Positions 8,207 through 16,223 of a DNA stretch of 64,000 bases are shown here, piece by piece. The first letter of the stretch is position 1. The number at the start of each line of letters is the position of its first letter. The notes under the pieces are model-generated. The model saw only the letters and a program-made list of their open reading frames with translations, was not told the origin of the DNA and did not search any database. Location of the stretch: the NCBI RefSeq assembly GCF_900199405.1, contig NZ_LT963430.1, positions 806,001 to 870,000 of the forward strand, given 5' to 3'. The position numbers and the translations under genes are program-made. This DNA is from Beduinella massiliensis (GTDB lineage: Bacteria; Bacillota; Clostridia; Christensenellales; Aristaeellaceae).

Positions 8207-8436
8207 TTGCCGCCCTGCGCGGTGTTCTTCGGCCCGGCCGCGCTGGAGGACGCGCCGACGCTCGCGGACGCGCGAATGAGCGCGTATCTTCTCAACCCGA
8301 ACAGCAAAAAGAAGGAAGCGGCGACGCGCTTCCTCGAAGGGACGGCGGAAAACCCCCTGCCGCCGGCGGGCAGCATCCCGTACCCGGGCCGATGGGGTAC
8401 GCGGCCTGGCAGGCCGGGCCCCGCGCGGGGCGCTAG
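8207..8436 (+). pseudogene. Remnant of an S-family (solute-binding-like) gene
   Basis: About 50 residues in the frame beginning at 8207 read like one piece of the S family of the 14-41 kb island: AYLLNPNSKKKEAATRFLEG matches the conserved NP-x-S motif and helix found in S1, S2, S5 and S6. No signal peptide, start or rest of the gene is present, and the frame soon becomes low-complexity. I read it as a decayed fragment, 6 kb from the nearest relative. The similarity is by eye over a short stretch. Confidence 0.45.
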
Positions 8437-8816
8437 AGGATGTTGGAAAGCGTGGGGTCGTCGCGGTGCGACAGGTGGCGCAGCGCCTCGTCCAACAGCG
8501 CGGCCTGCGTCAGCGCGTCTCCCTTTTCCTCGGCCTCGATCGCGGCGGACAGCGCCTTGAGCGTCTGCGTGACCTCGTCGATGTCCGGGTGGTCGATGAG
8601 CAGGCGCAGCCGTTCGCGCCGGTCGAGCCAGTCGTCCTGCATGTCCTCCGCGCGCTCGGCGGCGAGCGCGTAGTCCTCCGCGCGGATGGCCTGCCGCGTC
8701 AGCTCGCACGAGAGCAGCAGGGACTTGGAAACGCTGTGGGTGTAAACCATGGAAGAAATCGCCGCTCCCACGATCAGCAGGGGCAGCAAGATGACGAGAA
8801 GGATGCGCTGCTTCAT
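8433..8816 (-). CDS. DUF4363 family protein
   Basis: 127 aa: an N-terminal membrane anchor (residues 5-25) followed by an all-helical extracytoplasmic region with repeated heptad-like patterns (ERAEDMQDDWLDRRERLRLL). Fits DUF4363, often encoded beside DUF421 proteins in spore formers; role unknown. It starts 4 bases after the DUF421 gene on the same strand and is cotranscribed with it. Confidence 0.8.
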   Translation of the reverse strand: MKQRILLVILLPLLIVGAAISSMVYTHSVSKSLLLSCELTRQAIRAEDYALAAERAEDMQDDWLDRRERLRLLIDHPDIDEVTQTLKALSAAIEAEEKGDALTQAALLDEALRHLSHRDDPTLSNIL

Positions 8817-8820
8817 GCCG

Positions 8821-9546
8821 TCACCACCTCACCTGCTCGGGCTTCAGGACCTGACGCACGCAAAGCCGCCCGTCTTTTTTGCGCGACTGGACGTAGATGC
8901 GCCCCTGCGTGTCCAGCGAGCAGAGCAGCACGTCCTTCGGCCCCTCGAACCCGAGCGGCGCGAGCGTCTTTTGCAGCCAGCTCTCGTCAAAACCGCCCAG
9001 GCGCAGCGCCTCCCGCTGCACCGCGCCGTCCAGCACCAGAATCAGCGGGATGCCCTCGTAGTCCGTCGTGAGGTTCAGGTCCGTCGGCGTCACCGGCCGC
9101 GACGCGGCGCTTTGAAAGGCGGTCAGCGTGCCGTTCGTCTCCAGCAGGGCCGTGTCCACGTCCGCGATGTTGAGGATGCCCTGCGAGCGGATGCCCTCGA
9201 TCAGGTCGTTCAGGTCAAAGCACAGCCGCTCCAGCTCGCCCAGTTGGATCTTGCCCTTGCGGATGAGCACGCTGGGCTTGCCGCAGATGAACGCGCGGAA
9301 GCGCTCGCTGCGGAAGGAGAAGATGGTGATCAGGCTGTGCAAAAAGAGCAGCGTCAGGATGGAGACGACGCCGCTGAACAGCGAGATGCCCACGTCGCCC
9401 ATCGGCACGGCGGCCAGCTCCGCGATCATCAGGGTGATGACCACCTCGAAGGGCTGAAGCTGCGCGAGCTGCCGCTTGCCCATGGCCCGGATGACGAGCA
9501 CCGTCAGCGCGAAAAGCAGCGTGGTGCGAAAGAAAACCGTCAGCAT
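8821..9546 (-). CDS. DUF421 (YetF-like) membrane protein
   Basis: 241 aa. Three N-terminal membrane segments carry the family sequence RAMGKRQLAQLQPFEVV, followed by the conserved cytoplasmic part (FICGKPSVLIRKGKI) and a C-terminal extension (LILDGAVQREALRLGG-type YetF repeat). The family is widespread in spore formers; no enzymatic activity is established. AAGGAGGGCGC precedes the ATG. First gene of a two-gene operon with DUF4363. Confidence 0.88.
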   Translation of the reverse strand: MLTVFFRTTLLFALTVLVIRAMGKRQLAQLQPFEVVITLMIAELAAVPMGDVGISLFSGVVSILTLLFLHSLITIFSFRSERFRAFICGKPSVLIRKGKIQLGELERLCFDLNDLIEGIRSQGILNIADVDTALLETNGTLTAFQSAASRPVTPTDLNLTTDYEGIPLILVLDGAVQREALRLGGFDESWLQKTLAPLGFEGPKDVLLCSLDTQGRIYVQSRKKDGRLCVRQVLKPEQVRW

Positions 9547-9625
9547 GTGAGCGCCCTCCTTACGGCGTTATCGTGCTGAGTTTTCGGCAAAAATATGCCG
9601 CCCCTTTTCCTTTACGCTACATTTG

Positions 9626-9654
9626 TTGTAAATTGAAACCGAGTGTGGTAAAAT
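9626..9654 (+). promoter_or_regulatory. Promoter of the diguanylate cyclase gene
   Basis: TTGTAA (9626-9631), 17 bases, TAAAAT (9649-9654). The -10 box ends only 3 bases before the ATG at 9658, so that ATG cannot be the usual start if this promoter is used. Confidence 0.5.
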
Positions 9655-9699
9655 AAAATGGCTATGGGTGAGAAACGGCTGGGCGGAGGGGATTGCGGA

Positions 9700-10881
9700 T
9701 TGGAAAAACTACGGGGCTGGCTTGAGCACATGAACACCGTGGAGCCGGAGGTCGGCCGCATGGTAGACGAAGCGGACGCGGCGGACGTTTGCGGCGCGTT
9801 TCGCATCGTGCTTCCGTGCATCGCCTCGGCAGAGCTGATCAACATCCTGCTGATGGTCTGCGTGGACGGCTGGCTGCGCTCGGCCTCCCGGCGGGTCTAC
9901 TTTACGCTGTACGTCTCGCTGTTCGCGGCCTCCGTCGCCTGCTTTTTGTACCTGCACGTGCACCGGGGCGACGTGCAGACGCGCCCGCGCGCCATCCTGA
10001 ACGGCCAGGTGGTGTACGTCACGTTCCTGTGCCTGTGGGGGACGTTCGTGACGCTTTACGATCAGCGCGCGACCGAAAACGTCAGCGTCTACGTGACGCT
10101 GGTGATGGCGGTGGCGGTGCTCGCGCGCTTTCGCCCGATGCAAAGCGTCTGCGTGCTGGGCGCGAGCCAGCTCGCGCTGCTGCTCTTCTTTACGCGGTTT
10201 CAGCCGGAGCGCGTGAACAACACGGGCAATTACCTCAATACGACCTTTATGTGCGTGACGGCCATCGCCATCGCCTGCACGCGCTACGGCTACCGGGTGA
10301 GCGAGATGCGCTCGCGCCTCATCATGACGCGCCAGAAGGAGGAGATCGAGCGCATCAACGACCGGCTCCGCTATCTGGTGGATACGGACGAGCTGACCGG
10401 GCTGTCCAACCGCCGCGTGCTGGATGGGGCGCTGCCCGCGCTCTTCGGCCGGTGCCGGGACGAGGGCAGGCCGTTCGCCACCCTGATGATCGATATCGAC
10501 GACTTCAAGGCGTTCAACGACGCCCACGGGCACCAGATGGGCGACCGGTGCATCCGCGAGGTGGCGGAGGTGCTTCGCCGCGCGGTGCAGGAGGTCGGGG
10601 AGCGCCTGGTCGTGCGGTACGGCGGCGAGGAATTCGCCCTCTTCGCGGCGGACATCGACGAGCCGCGCGCCGCGCGCCTCGCGGACGAAATCTGCGCGCA
10701 CGTGCGCGGCCTGTGCATCGAGGGCCGCGAGGGCATGTGCTACGACGCCGTGCGCGTGAGCGTCGGCTGGCATTGGGGCGTGCCGGGGCCGGAGGCGCGC
10801 GTGTCGGAGGCCATCGCCCGCGCGGATCACGCGCTTTACGAGGCGAAGGAGGGCGGAAAGGACCGCGCGGTGCGGGGATGA
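9700..10881 (+). CDS. Membrane diguanylate cyclase (GGDEF)
   Basis: Makes cyclic di-GMP from two GTP. About six membrane segments (residues 35-205), a short coiled linker, then a GGDEF domain with DTDELTGLSNRR, IDIDDFKAFND and the active-site loop RYGGEEF. The inhibitory RxxD site upstream of GGEEF is missing (the aligned residues are V and R), so product inhibition at that site is not expected. Start choice: an ATG at 9658 is in frame but has no ribosome site and overlaps the promoter; TTG at 9700 follows GGAGGGG with suitable spacing and is preferred. Stand-alone gene. Confidence 0.85.
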   Translation: MEKLRGWLEHMNTVEPEVGRMVDEADAADVCGAFRIVLPCIASAELINILLMVCVDGWLRSASRRVYFTLYVSLFAASVACFLYLHVHRGDVQTRPRAILNGQVVYVTFLCLWGTFVTLYDQRATENVSVYVTLVMAVAVLARFRPMQSVCVLGASQLALLLFFTRFQPERVNNTGNYLNTTFMCVTAIAIACTRYGYRVSEMRSRLIMTRQKEEIERINDRLRYLVDTDELTGLSNRRVLDGALPALFGRCRDEGRPFATLMIDIDDFKAFNDAHGHQMGDRCIREVAEVLRRAVQEVGERLVVRYGGEEFALFAADIDEPRAARLADEICAHVRGLCIEGREGMCYDAVRVSVGWHWGVPGPEARVSEAIARADHALYEAKEGGKDRAVRG

Positions 10882-10926
10882 GGGCGCCCGGCGTTCAGGC
10901 CGGGTAAATTACATGGACGATAAGAC

Positions 10927-10960
10927 AAAGTCGCGGCCGGTGTTTTCCGGCCGCGACTTT
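10927..10960. terminator. Bidirectional terminator
   Basis: A 14-bp stem AAAGTCGCGGCCGG / CCGGCCGCGACTTT with a TGTTTT loop lies between the converging diguanylate cyclase and agr genes. Confidence 0.8.
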
Positions 10961-11051
10961 CGTTTCATTTCCTTCTGGCGTTTCGCCCTCGCGCCCCTTG
11001 CGTTCGACCGGCTCCCTTCCGCGCCCGCGAGGGGCGCTTTTTTTGCGCGCC

Positions 11052-11630
11052 TCATGGCCGCGGGCGGCGCGCCCGGCCCCGCGACTGCAAGGCCCCCGCC
11101 GCGCGCGAGAGGGCCGAGGCGAAAAGCCCCATCGCCGCCGCGTGGCGCAGCCCGGGCGGCAGAAACGCGAACGCGGCCGCAAACAAGAGCCCCTCCGCGA
11201 GCGCGATCCGGCGCGAGCGGCGGACGAAGGCCTGCCGTTTGCCCTCCAGATAGCGCTTGTTCGGGTGGAGCACCAGCGGCTTTAGGAGCAGGCATAGGAG
11301 CGCGAGCAGCGCGATCCCCGCCTCCGCGGCCGGATGCCAGGGGCCGGTGAGCACCCCCGGCAGGAGAAAGAGCAGCATCGTGGCAAAGCAGCGCAGGTGC
11401 GTGCGCGCGTGAAAGCCCCCGCCGAACGTCTGGTTGAGGTAAAAGAGGCCGACGATCAGCGCCGCCTGCACGCCCCGCCCCAGCACCGCGCCCGCAAGCA
11501 GCAGCCCCAGCGTGCTTAAAAGCGTGTAGATGAGCAGGTCGAAGCCGTAGGCCGCGACCTCGCGCTGCTCCGGGTCCAGGTATCCGCGGGCGGCGAAGAA
11601 CCCCGCGAGCCGGCCGGCGATCCTCTGCAT
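11052..11630 (-). CDS. agrB: AgrB-like accessory gene regulator protease/transporter
   Basis: 192 aa, about five membrane segments. AgrB cleaves the C-terminal tail of the AgrD pre-peptide and forms the thiolactone ring. The catalytic pair is visible: His74 in GGGFHARTH and Cys81 in LRCF, at the 7-residue spacing of staphylococcal AgrB (His77/Cys84). Third gene of a minus-strand operon after the LytTR regulator and the kinase. The likely substrate is the peptide encoded divergently at 13926. Confidence 0.9.
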   Translation of the reverse strand: MQRIAGRLAGFFAARGYLDPEQREVAAYGFDLLIYTLLSTLGLLLAGAVLGRGVQAALIVGLFYLNQTFGGGFHARTHLRCFATMLLFLLPGVLTGPWHPAAEAGIALLALLCLLLKPLVLHPNKRYLEGKRQAFVRRSRRIALAEGLLFAAAFAFLPPGLRHAAAMGLFASALSRAAGALQSRGRARRPRP

Positions 11631-11660
11631 GCACGTCCCTCCTTTGCGCGCGTCCGTCCG

Positions 11661-12980
11661 CTACGAATACGAGGCCCTCCTGGGATAGGGCAGGGTGATC
11701 CACGCGTAAAACCGGCCCTCGCGCGGCGTGAACGTGCAGATGCCGTCCGATTCCCGGACGATCCGCTCGACGCTGCGCAGGCCGACGCCGTGCGCCTCCG
11801 CGTCGTAGTCCGCCTTCGAGGTGGCAAAGCGCCCTCCCCGCCGCCGCAGCGTGGCGGGGTTCATGCTGTTTTCGCAGGTCATGACGAACGTGTCGTACCT
11901 GCGGGCGAGGGAAAAGCGGATATCGCGCGGCACGTCCTCGCCCTGCAGGCGCTCCGTCGCCTCGATGGCGTTGTCCAGCAGGTTGCCCGCCACGGCGCAG
12001 AACGCGGTTTCGTCGATGGGCAGCTCGACGAGCGGGCAGGGGTCGTATTGGAAACGGATGCCCCGCTCCCGCATCACGAGCGACTTGGCCGTGAGCAGCG
12101 CGTCCATGGCGGTGCAGCCGGTCAGATAGGCGGGGTAATCCTCCTCCGCCGTGCGCAGCTTTTGAAAGTAGCGCTCCGCGTCCGGGGCGTTTCTGTCCGC
12201 CAGGAGCTGCTCGATGACCTGCATCTGGTGCTTGAGGTCGTGCCGGCAGGCGGTCAGGCGCTCGTACAGGCCGCGCAGCTCGCCCTGGTACTTCTGGTCC
12301 ATGCGCACGTGCTCCAGCTCGGTCTGAATTCGAATCTGCCGTTCGGTATTCCGAGCGAAGATTTCGTAGAGCGCGAGGGCGAGCGCGCAGCAGAAGAGCA
12401 CGCACAGGCATGCGGCGATGAAGAGGGCGTCGTGCTCCTTGGGGATGTAGAGCCGCAGGGTGAAGAGCAGCTCGGTGACGGCCAGAAGAAGCGCGATGAG
12501 CAGCAAAAAGAGGAACAGCGTCACGCGCGCGACCACGTTGGCGCTCCTGTGATAGTGCGAGACGCAAAAGAGCACCAGCGTGATGAGCACGTTGGTCGAG
12601 ATGACGAACGCGATGCGCAGGCCCGTGGGCTGCATGAGCCGCTCCCAGGTGACGCCGGGCAGGCTTTGGTAGAAGGCGGTTGAGAGCGTGGCGATTGCGA
12701 CAAAGATGGCGATCATTGCAACATTCCAAAACACGCAGACGTACCATTTTTCATCGGAGCTGTACAGGGTGTACAAGATGGGGATGACGACGACGGCCGT
12801 GTCCAGAAGCGGCAGCTCCCAAAACAGATAGAGCGAATAAAAGAGCGCGATTGCCCCGGCGCAGAGCGCGTCGGGCAGAGAAACGCCGCGCTTCATGCGC
12901 AGCCGGCGCCGCAGAAAGTAGACCATCAGGGAACCCTGATACAGGTTGACGAGCATTTCAAAGGGCAGCCACAGGTTCAT
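11661..12980 (-). CDS. AgrC-type sensor histidine kinase
   Basis: 439 aa. Six or so membrane segments fill residues 1-200 (the peptide sensor in AgrC), followed by a DHp helix with the HPK10 signature CRHDLKHQMQVIEQ (phospho-acceptor His), an N box NLLDNAIEATER and GVGLRSVERIV as the G box. The start ATG at 12980 overlaps the stop of the regulator gene (ATGA) and has GGAGG upstream; a longer frame reaching 13334 is only the antisense-like extension through the regulator. It very likely phosphorylates the LytTR regulator encoded just upstream. Confidence 0.9.
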   Translation of the reverse strand: MNLWLPFEMLVNLYQGSLMVYFLRRRLRMKRGVSLPDALCAGAIALFYSLYLFWELPLLDTAVVVIPILYTLYSSDEKWYVCVFWNVAMIAIFVAIATLSTAFYQSLPGVTWERLMQPTGLRIAFVISTNVLITLVLFCVSHYHRSANVVARVTLFLFLLLIALLLAVTELLFTLRLYIPKEHDALFIAACLCVLFCCALALALYEIFARNTERQIRIQTELEHVRMDQKYQGELRGLYERLTACRHDLKHQMQVIEQLLADRNAPDAERYFQKLRTAEEDYPAYLTGCTAMDALLTAKSLVMRERGIRFQYDPCPLVELPIDETAFCAVAGNLLDNAIEATERLQGEDVPRDIRFSLARRYDTFVMTCENSMNPATLRRRGGRFATSKADYDAEAHGVGLRSVERIVRESDGICTFTPREGRFYAWITLPYPRRASYS

Positions 12981-13708
12981 CTTGCGCCTCCCTGCAAAAA
13001 GCGGACGAGGGCTTCGCCCGTCCGCTTTTGATACCGGCTCCCGACGGGCACCTGCGCGCCGCCGGACAGCACGACCTGCGCGCGGCTGACGCGCTGCACA
13101 AAGCCGAGATGGACGGCAAAGCTGCGGTGGCAGCGGACGAACAGTTCTTTGGGCAGCTGCGCGAGCAGGTCGTCCAGTTGCATGCGCACGACGGCCGGGG
13201 CATCCGGCTCCAGCCGGTGAATCTCCAGGTTGTGGCCGCGCACCTCCACGTAGCGGATAGACTGCGCGTAGAGCACGAGCGTCTGCTCGCCTTGACGGAT
13301 GGGGATTCGTACCTGCTCCTGCCGCGCTTTCCACTGGCGGTAGGCGATGTCCAGGCTCTCGAAGACCATCCGCCCGTCAAAGGGCTTGCCCAGAAACCGC
13401 AGGGCGTTCACGTGGTAGCCTTCGCTGGCGTAGTTTGCAAAGTTGGTGACGAAGATGATAACGGCCTTCTCGTCCCCATCTCGGAGGATGCGGGCGAGCT
13501 CCATGCCGTTCATCTCTTTGGGAATATCGATGTCCAGAAAGAAGACGTCGTAACGGGGGCGCTTGCGCCAGTCCTCCAGCAGATCCTCCGAGGAGGTGAA
13601 GCAGGCGACATCGACGCTCGTAATCCTGCGTTCACGGGCCCATTTTTCGATCATCTGCCGCAGACCTTGCGTGCAAGAGGCTTCGTCGTCGCATACCGCG
13701 ATGCGCAT
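12977..13708 (-). CDS. AgrA-like LytTR response regulator
   Basis: 243 aa. Receiver domain residues 1-125 with acidic pair DD at 7-8 and phospho-acceptor Asp59 (FFLDIDIP); LytTR DNA-binding domain from about residue 145 (RIPIRQGEQTLVLYAQSIRY, CHRSFAVHL). LytTR regulators bind paired 9-bp direct repeats upstream of promoters. First gene of the agr operon, with its own promoter in the gap to the divergent peptide gene. Targets probably include the divergent peptide transcript and perhaps the island beyond it. Confidence 0.92.
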   Translation of the reverse strand: MRIAVCDDEASCTQGLRQMIEKWARERRITSVDVACFTSSEDLLEDWRKRPRYDVFFLDIDIPKEMNGMELARILRDGDEKAVIIFVTNFANYASEGYHVNALRFLGKPFDGRMVFESLDIAYRQWKARQEQVRIPIRQGEQTLVLYAQSIRYVEVRGHNLEIHRLEPDAPAVVRMQLDDLLAQLPKELFVRCHRSFAVHLGFVQRVSRAQVVLSGGAQVPVGSRYQKRTGEALVRFLQGGAR

Positions 13709-13750
13709 GCAAGACCACGCTCCCTTCAGTAAAGAAAGGTTGCTTTGGGG

Positions 13751-13787
13751 ACAGTTTCACTCTACCATTTTCACTAGAATTTGTCAA
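13751..13787 (-). promoter_or_regulatory. agr operon promoter with a direct repeat
   Basis: On the minus strand TTGACA (13787-13782), 17 bases, TAGAGT (13764-13759). A direct repeat, ACAGTTTCACT (13751-13761) and CCATTTTCACT (13765-13775), overlaps the -10 and spacer. It could be a regulator site; its 14-base period is shorter than the roughly 21 bases usual for LytTR proteins. Confidence 0.6.
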
Positions 13788-13883
13788 TCTCGAGATGGCG
13801 GACGGAAGCGCTCCTCACGGCGTGTATTCGTGCCAAAAAACGGGTTTTTATGACAAGTGCACCATGATTTGCTATGTGGGGGA

Positions 13884-13889
13884 TATAAT
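13884..13889 (+). promoter_or_regulatory. -10 box of the peptide gene without a -35
   Basis: A perfect TATAAT lies 36 bases before the peptide ATG. No -35-like hexamer is found at 16-18 bases, which is typical of promoters needing an activator such as a LytTR protein. A short dyad AAAAAC-ggg-TTTTT lies at about 13835-13850. Confidence 0.5.
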
Positions 13890-13925
13890 AAGCACAAATA
13901 AATGGAACGAAAAGGAGGAGGTCAA

Positions 13926-14045
13926 ATGAAACGGCTTCTGGACAGGCTGATGCGGTGGGTATGTGCTTATGGGCGGTACGGCGCGGGTGTGCCGAGCTGT
14001 CATGGGACTTTTGAGGCGGAAGTGCCGGAAAGATTGAAAGCCTGA
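13926..14045 (+). CDS. agrD: AgrD-like cyclic lactone autoinducer pre-peptide
   Basis: 39 aa, too short for routine ORF listing. A basic amphipathic N-terminus (MKRLLDRLMRWV), a central core GVPSCHGTF, and an acidic proline-containing tail EAEVPERLKA. AgrD peptides have just this plan; staphylococcal AgrD has a ring of Cys plus four residues followed by DEPEVPEEL. By analogy AgrB would cut after Phe29 and close a thiolactone from Cys25, giving a ring CHGTF with an N-terminal tail. Perfect ribosome site AAAGGAGGAGG, 5 bases upstream. It is divergent from the agrBCA-like operon instead of lying between agrB and agrC. Confidence 0.82.
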   Translation: MKRLLDRLMRWVCAYGRYGAGVPSCHGTFEAEVPERLKA

Positions 14046-14145
14046 TTATTTAGAGGAAGGCGATGTGATACCATTGAATATGTTTGTCTGTCTGAAGAAA
14101 ATATTGTAAGTTTAATAGTTATACCATGATTGGAGGTTTATTTGT

Positions 14146-14541
14146 ATGAAAAAGTTATCGGTAATGGTGTTAATAGTAATGACAATATTATCGTGTTTGT
14201 TAACGAGTGGATATGCAGATGAACCAAGTTTTTCAGGTACCAATGTTGGTTATACAGAAAGTTCATGGATTAAGAGCGGTGCTTTTACAAAAGGAAGCAG
14301 TTCTGGTTTTAGAATTTATTTTGAAACAATAACTGGTCATGCAGTTGGAAGGGTTGTTAGAGATTATAATAATTATGGGTCGTCGCTTTATGTGTATGAT
14401 TCATCATATCAGTCTAAAACGACCTCGGAAAAACCCTTTAGAGATGAGGTCACCTCCAGTGAGAATTTGTGGTGGCGAATGAGGAAAAATGATTCATATA
14501 AAAATGATACGCTTAACTTAAAAGGAACTGTCAAGCTGTAA
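14146..14541 (+). CDS. Small secreted protein of unknown function (first gene of the island)
   Basis: 131 aa with a clear signal peptide (MKKLSVMVLIVMTILSC, probable cut after SGYA) and a mature part of about 105 residues rich in Ser, Tyr, Gly and Asn, without cysteines, likely beta-rich (GFRIYFETITGHAVGRVV). I recognise no family; it does not fit lactococcin 972. GATTGGAGG precedes the ATG. It lies 100 bases after the AgrD-like gene and the base composition drops sharply to AT-rich here, suggesting transfer. A secreted effector or bacteriocin-like product is possible but not shown. Confidence 0.75.
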   Translation: MKKLSVMVLIVMTILSCLLTSGYADEPSFSGTNVGYTESSWIKSGAFTKGSSSGFRIYFETITGHAVGRVVRDYNNYGSSLYVYDSSYQSKTTSEKPFRDEVTSSENLWWRMRKNDSYKNDTLNLKGTVKL

Positions 14542-14548
14542 TAAAAAA

Positions 14549-14609
14549 TGCCGTATGTCTAATTATAGGTTCTAGCCATGGCTTGGCAACTTATACCGGG
14601 CATACGGCA
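14549..14609 (+). other. Long hairpin between the small secreted protein and gene A
   Basis: TGCCGTATG (14549-14557) and CATACGGCA (14601-14609) form a perfect 9-bp stem; inside is the 10-bp palindrome AGCCATGGCT (14574-14583). There is no T-run, so it may be a processing or weak termination structure. Confidence 0.45.
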
Positions 14610-14621
14610 ATTAATTTGGTG

Positions 14622-15374
14622 ATGAAATTGAGATATGGAATAAGTAAGAATATATTAACGGTAGTTTTATCAGCAAGTGCAATCTGTCTTATGATGATGC
14701 TTGATAATAATATGGAAATAACATATGCACTATCCGGAGAGCTTTCTATTTTTTATTTACTCTTTTGTTCTATCATATATGGAGGAACCTTTGGACCTTA
14801 TTTTTCATCAATTCTTTGCGTTATACCTTTTTTAAGTAGTTTGCATAACACTAACTCCAGATGCTCGAAATGCCAAATTGGACGAATTGAATTTTTTGTT
14901 AAAAAGGTTATGGTATCAGGGGGAACGCTTTCTTTAGGCTATTTATTATTTGTGATGATATTGCTGCCGTTTACATCTTTTACAAATAGTCAAGATATGG
15001 CTTCTGGATTATATACTTTTCCCTATTTTGTGTTGTCGCTCAATGGATTTACTGTTTTACATATAGTTGTTGTGGTTTTGTATGGGTTTTTGAAAGGGGC
15101 AATTTGGGGTGCCTTGTGTATAACAGTATCTGCATTTACAAAGAACAAGAGCATTTTACTTTTCGTTCCGTTTATAGGGAAGATAACATTAATGCAAATT
15201 TATAGACTAATATGGATTGAAGAGGGGTATAGACTCGATTTTTGGTTAAGTATGACTTATATATTACAAAATGAGATAATTACTGTTTGTTTATCTATAA
15301 TGAGATCGTTTTTATTAGTAATGTTTTGTGGAATAATATACATACATTCATATAAAGAAAGGAAACGATCTTAA
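14622..15374 (+). CDS. Membrane protein A1 of the island (six helices, unknown)
   Basis: About 250 aa with six membrane segments and a layout like ABC-2 type permease subunits, but with no motif that proves it. The TTG at 14583 gives 13 more residues but lies inside the hairpin; ATG 14622 is preferred though no good ribosome site is visible. Its stop overlaps the start of gene B1 by one base. The segment SIIYGGTFGPYFSSILCVIPF recurs in the truncated copy at 28257. AT-rich. Confidence 0.7.
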   Translation: MKLRYGISKNILTVVLSASAICLMMMLDNNMEITYALSGELSIFYLLFCSIIYGGTFGPYFSSILCVIPFLSSLHNTNSRCSKCQIGRIEFFVKKVMVSGGTLSLGYLLFVMILLPFTSFTNSQDMASGLYTFPYFVLSLNGFTVLHIVVVVLYGFLKGAIWGALCITVSAFTKNKSILLFVPFIGKITLMQIYRLIWIEEGYRLDFWLSMTYILQNEIITVCLSIMRSFLLVMFCGIIYIHSYKERKRS

Positions 15375-16159
15375 TGAAAGCATTGCTGCCCCAAAAAGTT
15401 ATTCCGCCTAAACGCCTTGTTTTTATTGCTATTTATACATTTTTTCAGTCTTATGTATTAATAAATCCATTTATTTCTGCTGCTATTAATAATAACATAA
15501 AGCTGACACCGTTTTCTTTTGTCTTAGTGGCTGGAAATAGTAGAGGACATCTAATCATTTTATCATCAGTTGTTATTATGTTTGCTGATATTGAAAAGTT
15601 AGAGAAAAATAATTTAATAAAGGCAACTATTAATATATTTATATTGAGCTTAATCTATGAAATTATTATTTTTATTGCATGCACGATATGGACGGTGCCA
15701 GTAATAAGTTTAAAGTGTGATTGGTCAGGATGGAGTGCATTAAAAACGCAAAAACTCGCAGATCAGTTTCATTATGTGTTAGATTATGATGAGTTTTTAA
15801 TAAATGCCTATAATCCGATTGAAGCAACAATGCTGCAACTACTTTTTGACTTTTGGTTAATTTTCGTTTTTGCGTTAATTATGTTTACTTTCGGGACTTG
15901 TGGAAAAATATCTCTTGGTGGGCTTTGCGTCGTTTTCATTCTTCTATTCGATAGTTCAATATATAATTTATTCCCTGTATGGGTTAAAAAGTTTTCATTG
16001 GTTACTTTAGCTATGCTTACTAGTTATCAACGAGAGGAGGCTAAATTAGGAATTTCGTTTAGCTATACGGCTAAAGTAATGTTTCTGGTAGTTTTTGTTA
16101 TCTATTTTTTATTTCTTATTCCTATTATGTACAGACAGCAAAAACGTCAGAAGGTTTAA
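15374..16159 (+). CDS. Membrane protein B1 of the island (unknown)
   Basis: 261 aa, about six membrane segments with one large outside loop. It is a paralogue of the protein at 28474 (shared features: early motif LTPFSF/ITPFSY, a mid helix ending in a small-residue stretch, and LLFDSSIYNL/LLDVSAYNLG before the last helices). Start ATG overlaps the stop of A1 (TAATG), so A and B are translated together and probably form a complex. No ATPase lies beside them; the nearest is at 23110. AT-rich, unlike the GC-rich genes that follow 2 kb later. Confidence 0.72.
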   Translation: MKALLPQKVIPPKRLVFIAIYTFFQSYVLINPFISAAINNNIKLTPFSFVLVAGNSRGHLIILSSVVIMFADIEKLEKNNLIKATINIFILSLIYEIIIFIACTIWTVPVISLKCDWSGWSALKTQKLADQFHYVLDYDEFLINAYNPIEATMLQLLFDFWLIFVFALIMFTFGTCGKISLGGLCVVFILLFDSSIYNLFPVWVKKFSLVTLAMLTSYQREEAKLGISFSYTAKVMFLVVFVIYFLFLIPIMYRQQKRQKV

Positions 16160-16223
16160 GTGAAAAAATTAATTAAAGCTAAATACAAGGAAAGGGTAAA
16201 GGGCTTTCAGCCCTATAACGTCT

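Noticed and set aside
11661-13334. 557-codon kinase with a 118-residue N-terminal extension
   Set aside because: The extension is the regulator gene read in another frame; ATG 12980 with GGAGG and the ATGA overlap is the real start.
14146-14541. Lactococcin 972-type bacteriocin
   Set aside because: The nearby ATPase resembles that group, but the small protein lacks the lactococcin 972 pattern and is longer; no DUF1430 membrane protein is present.
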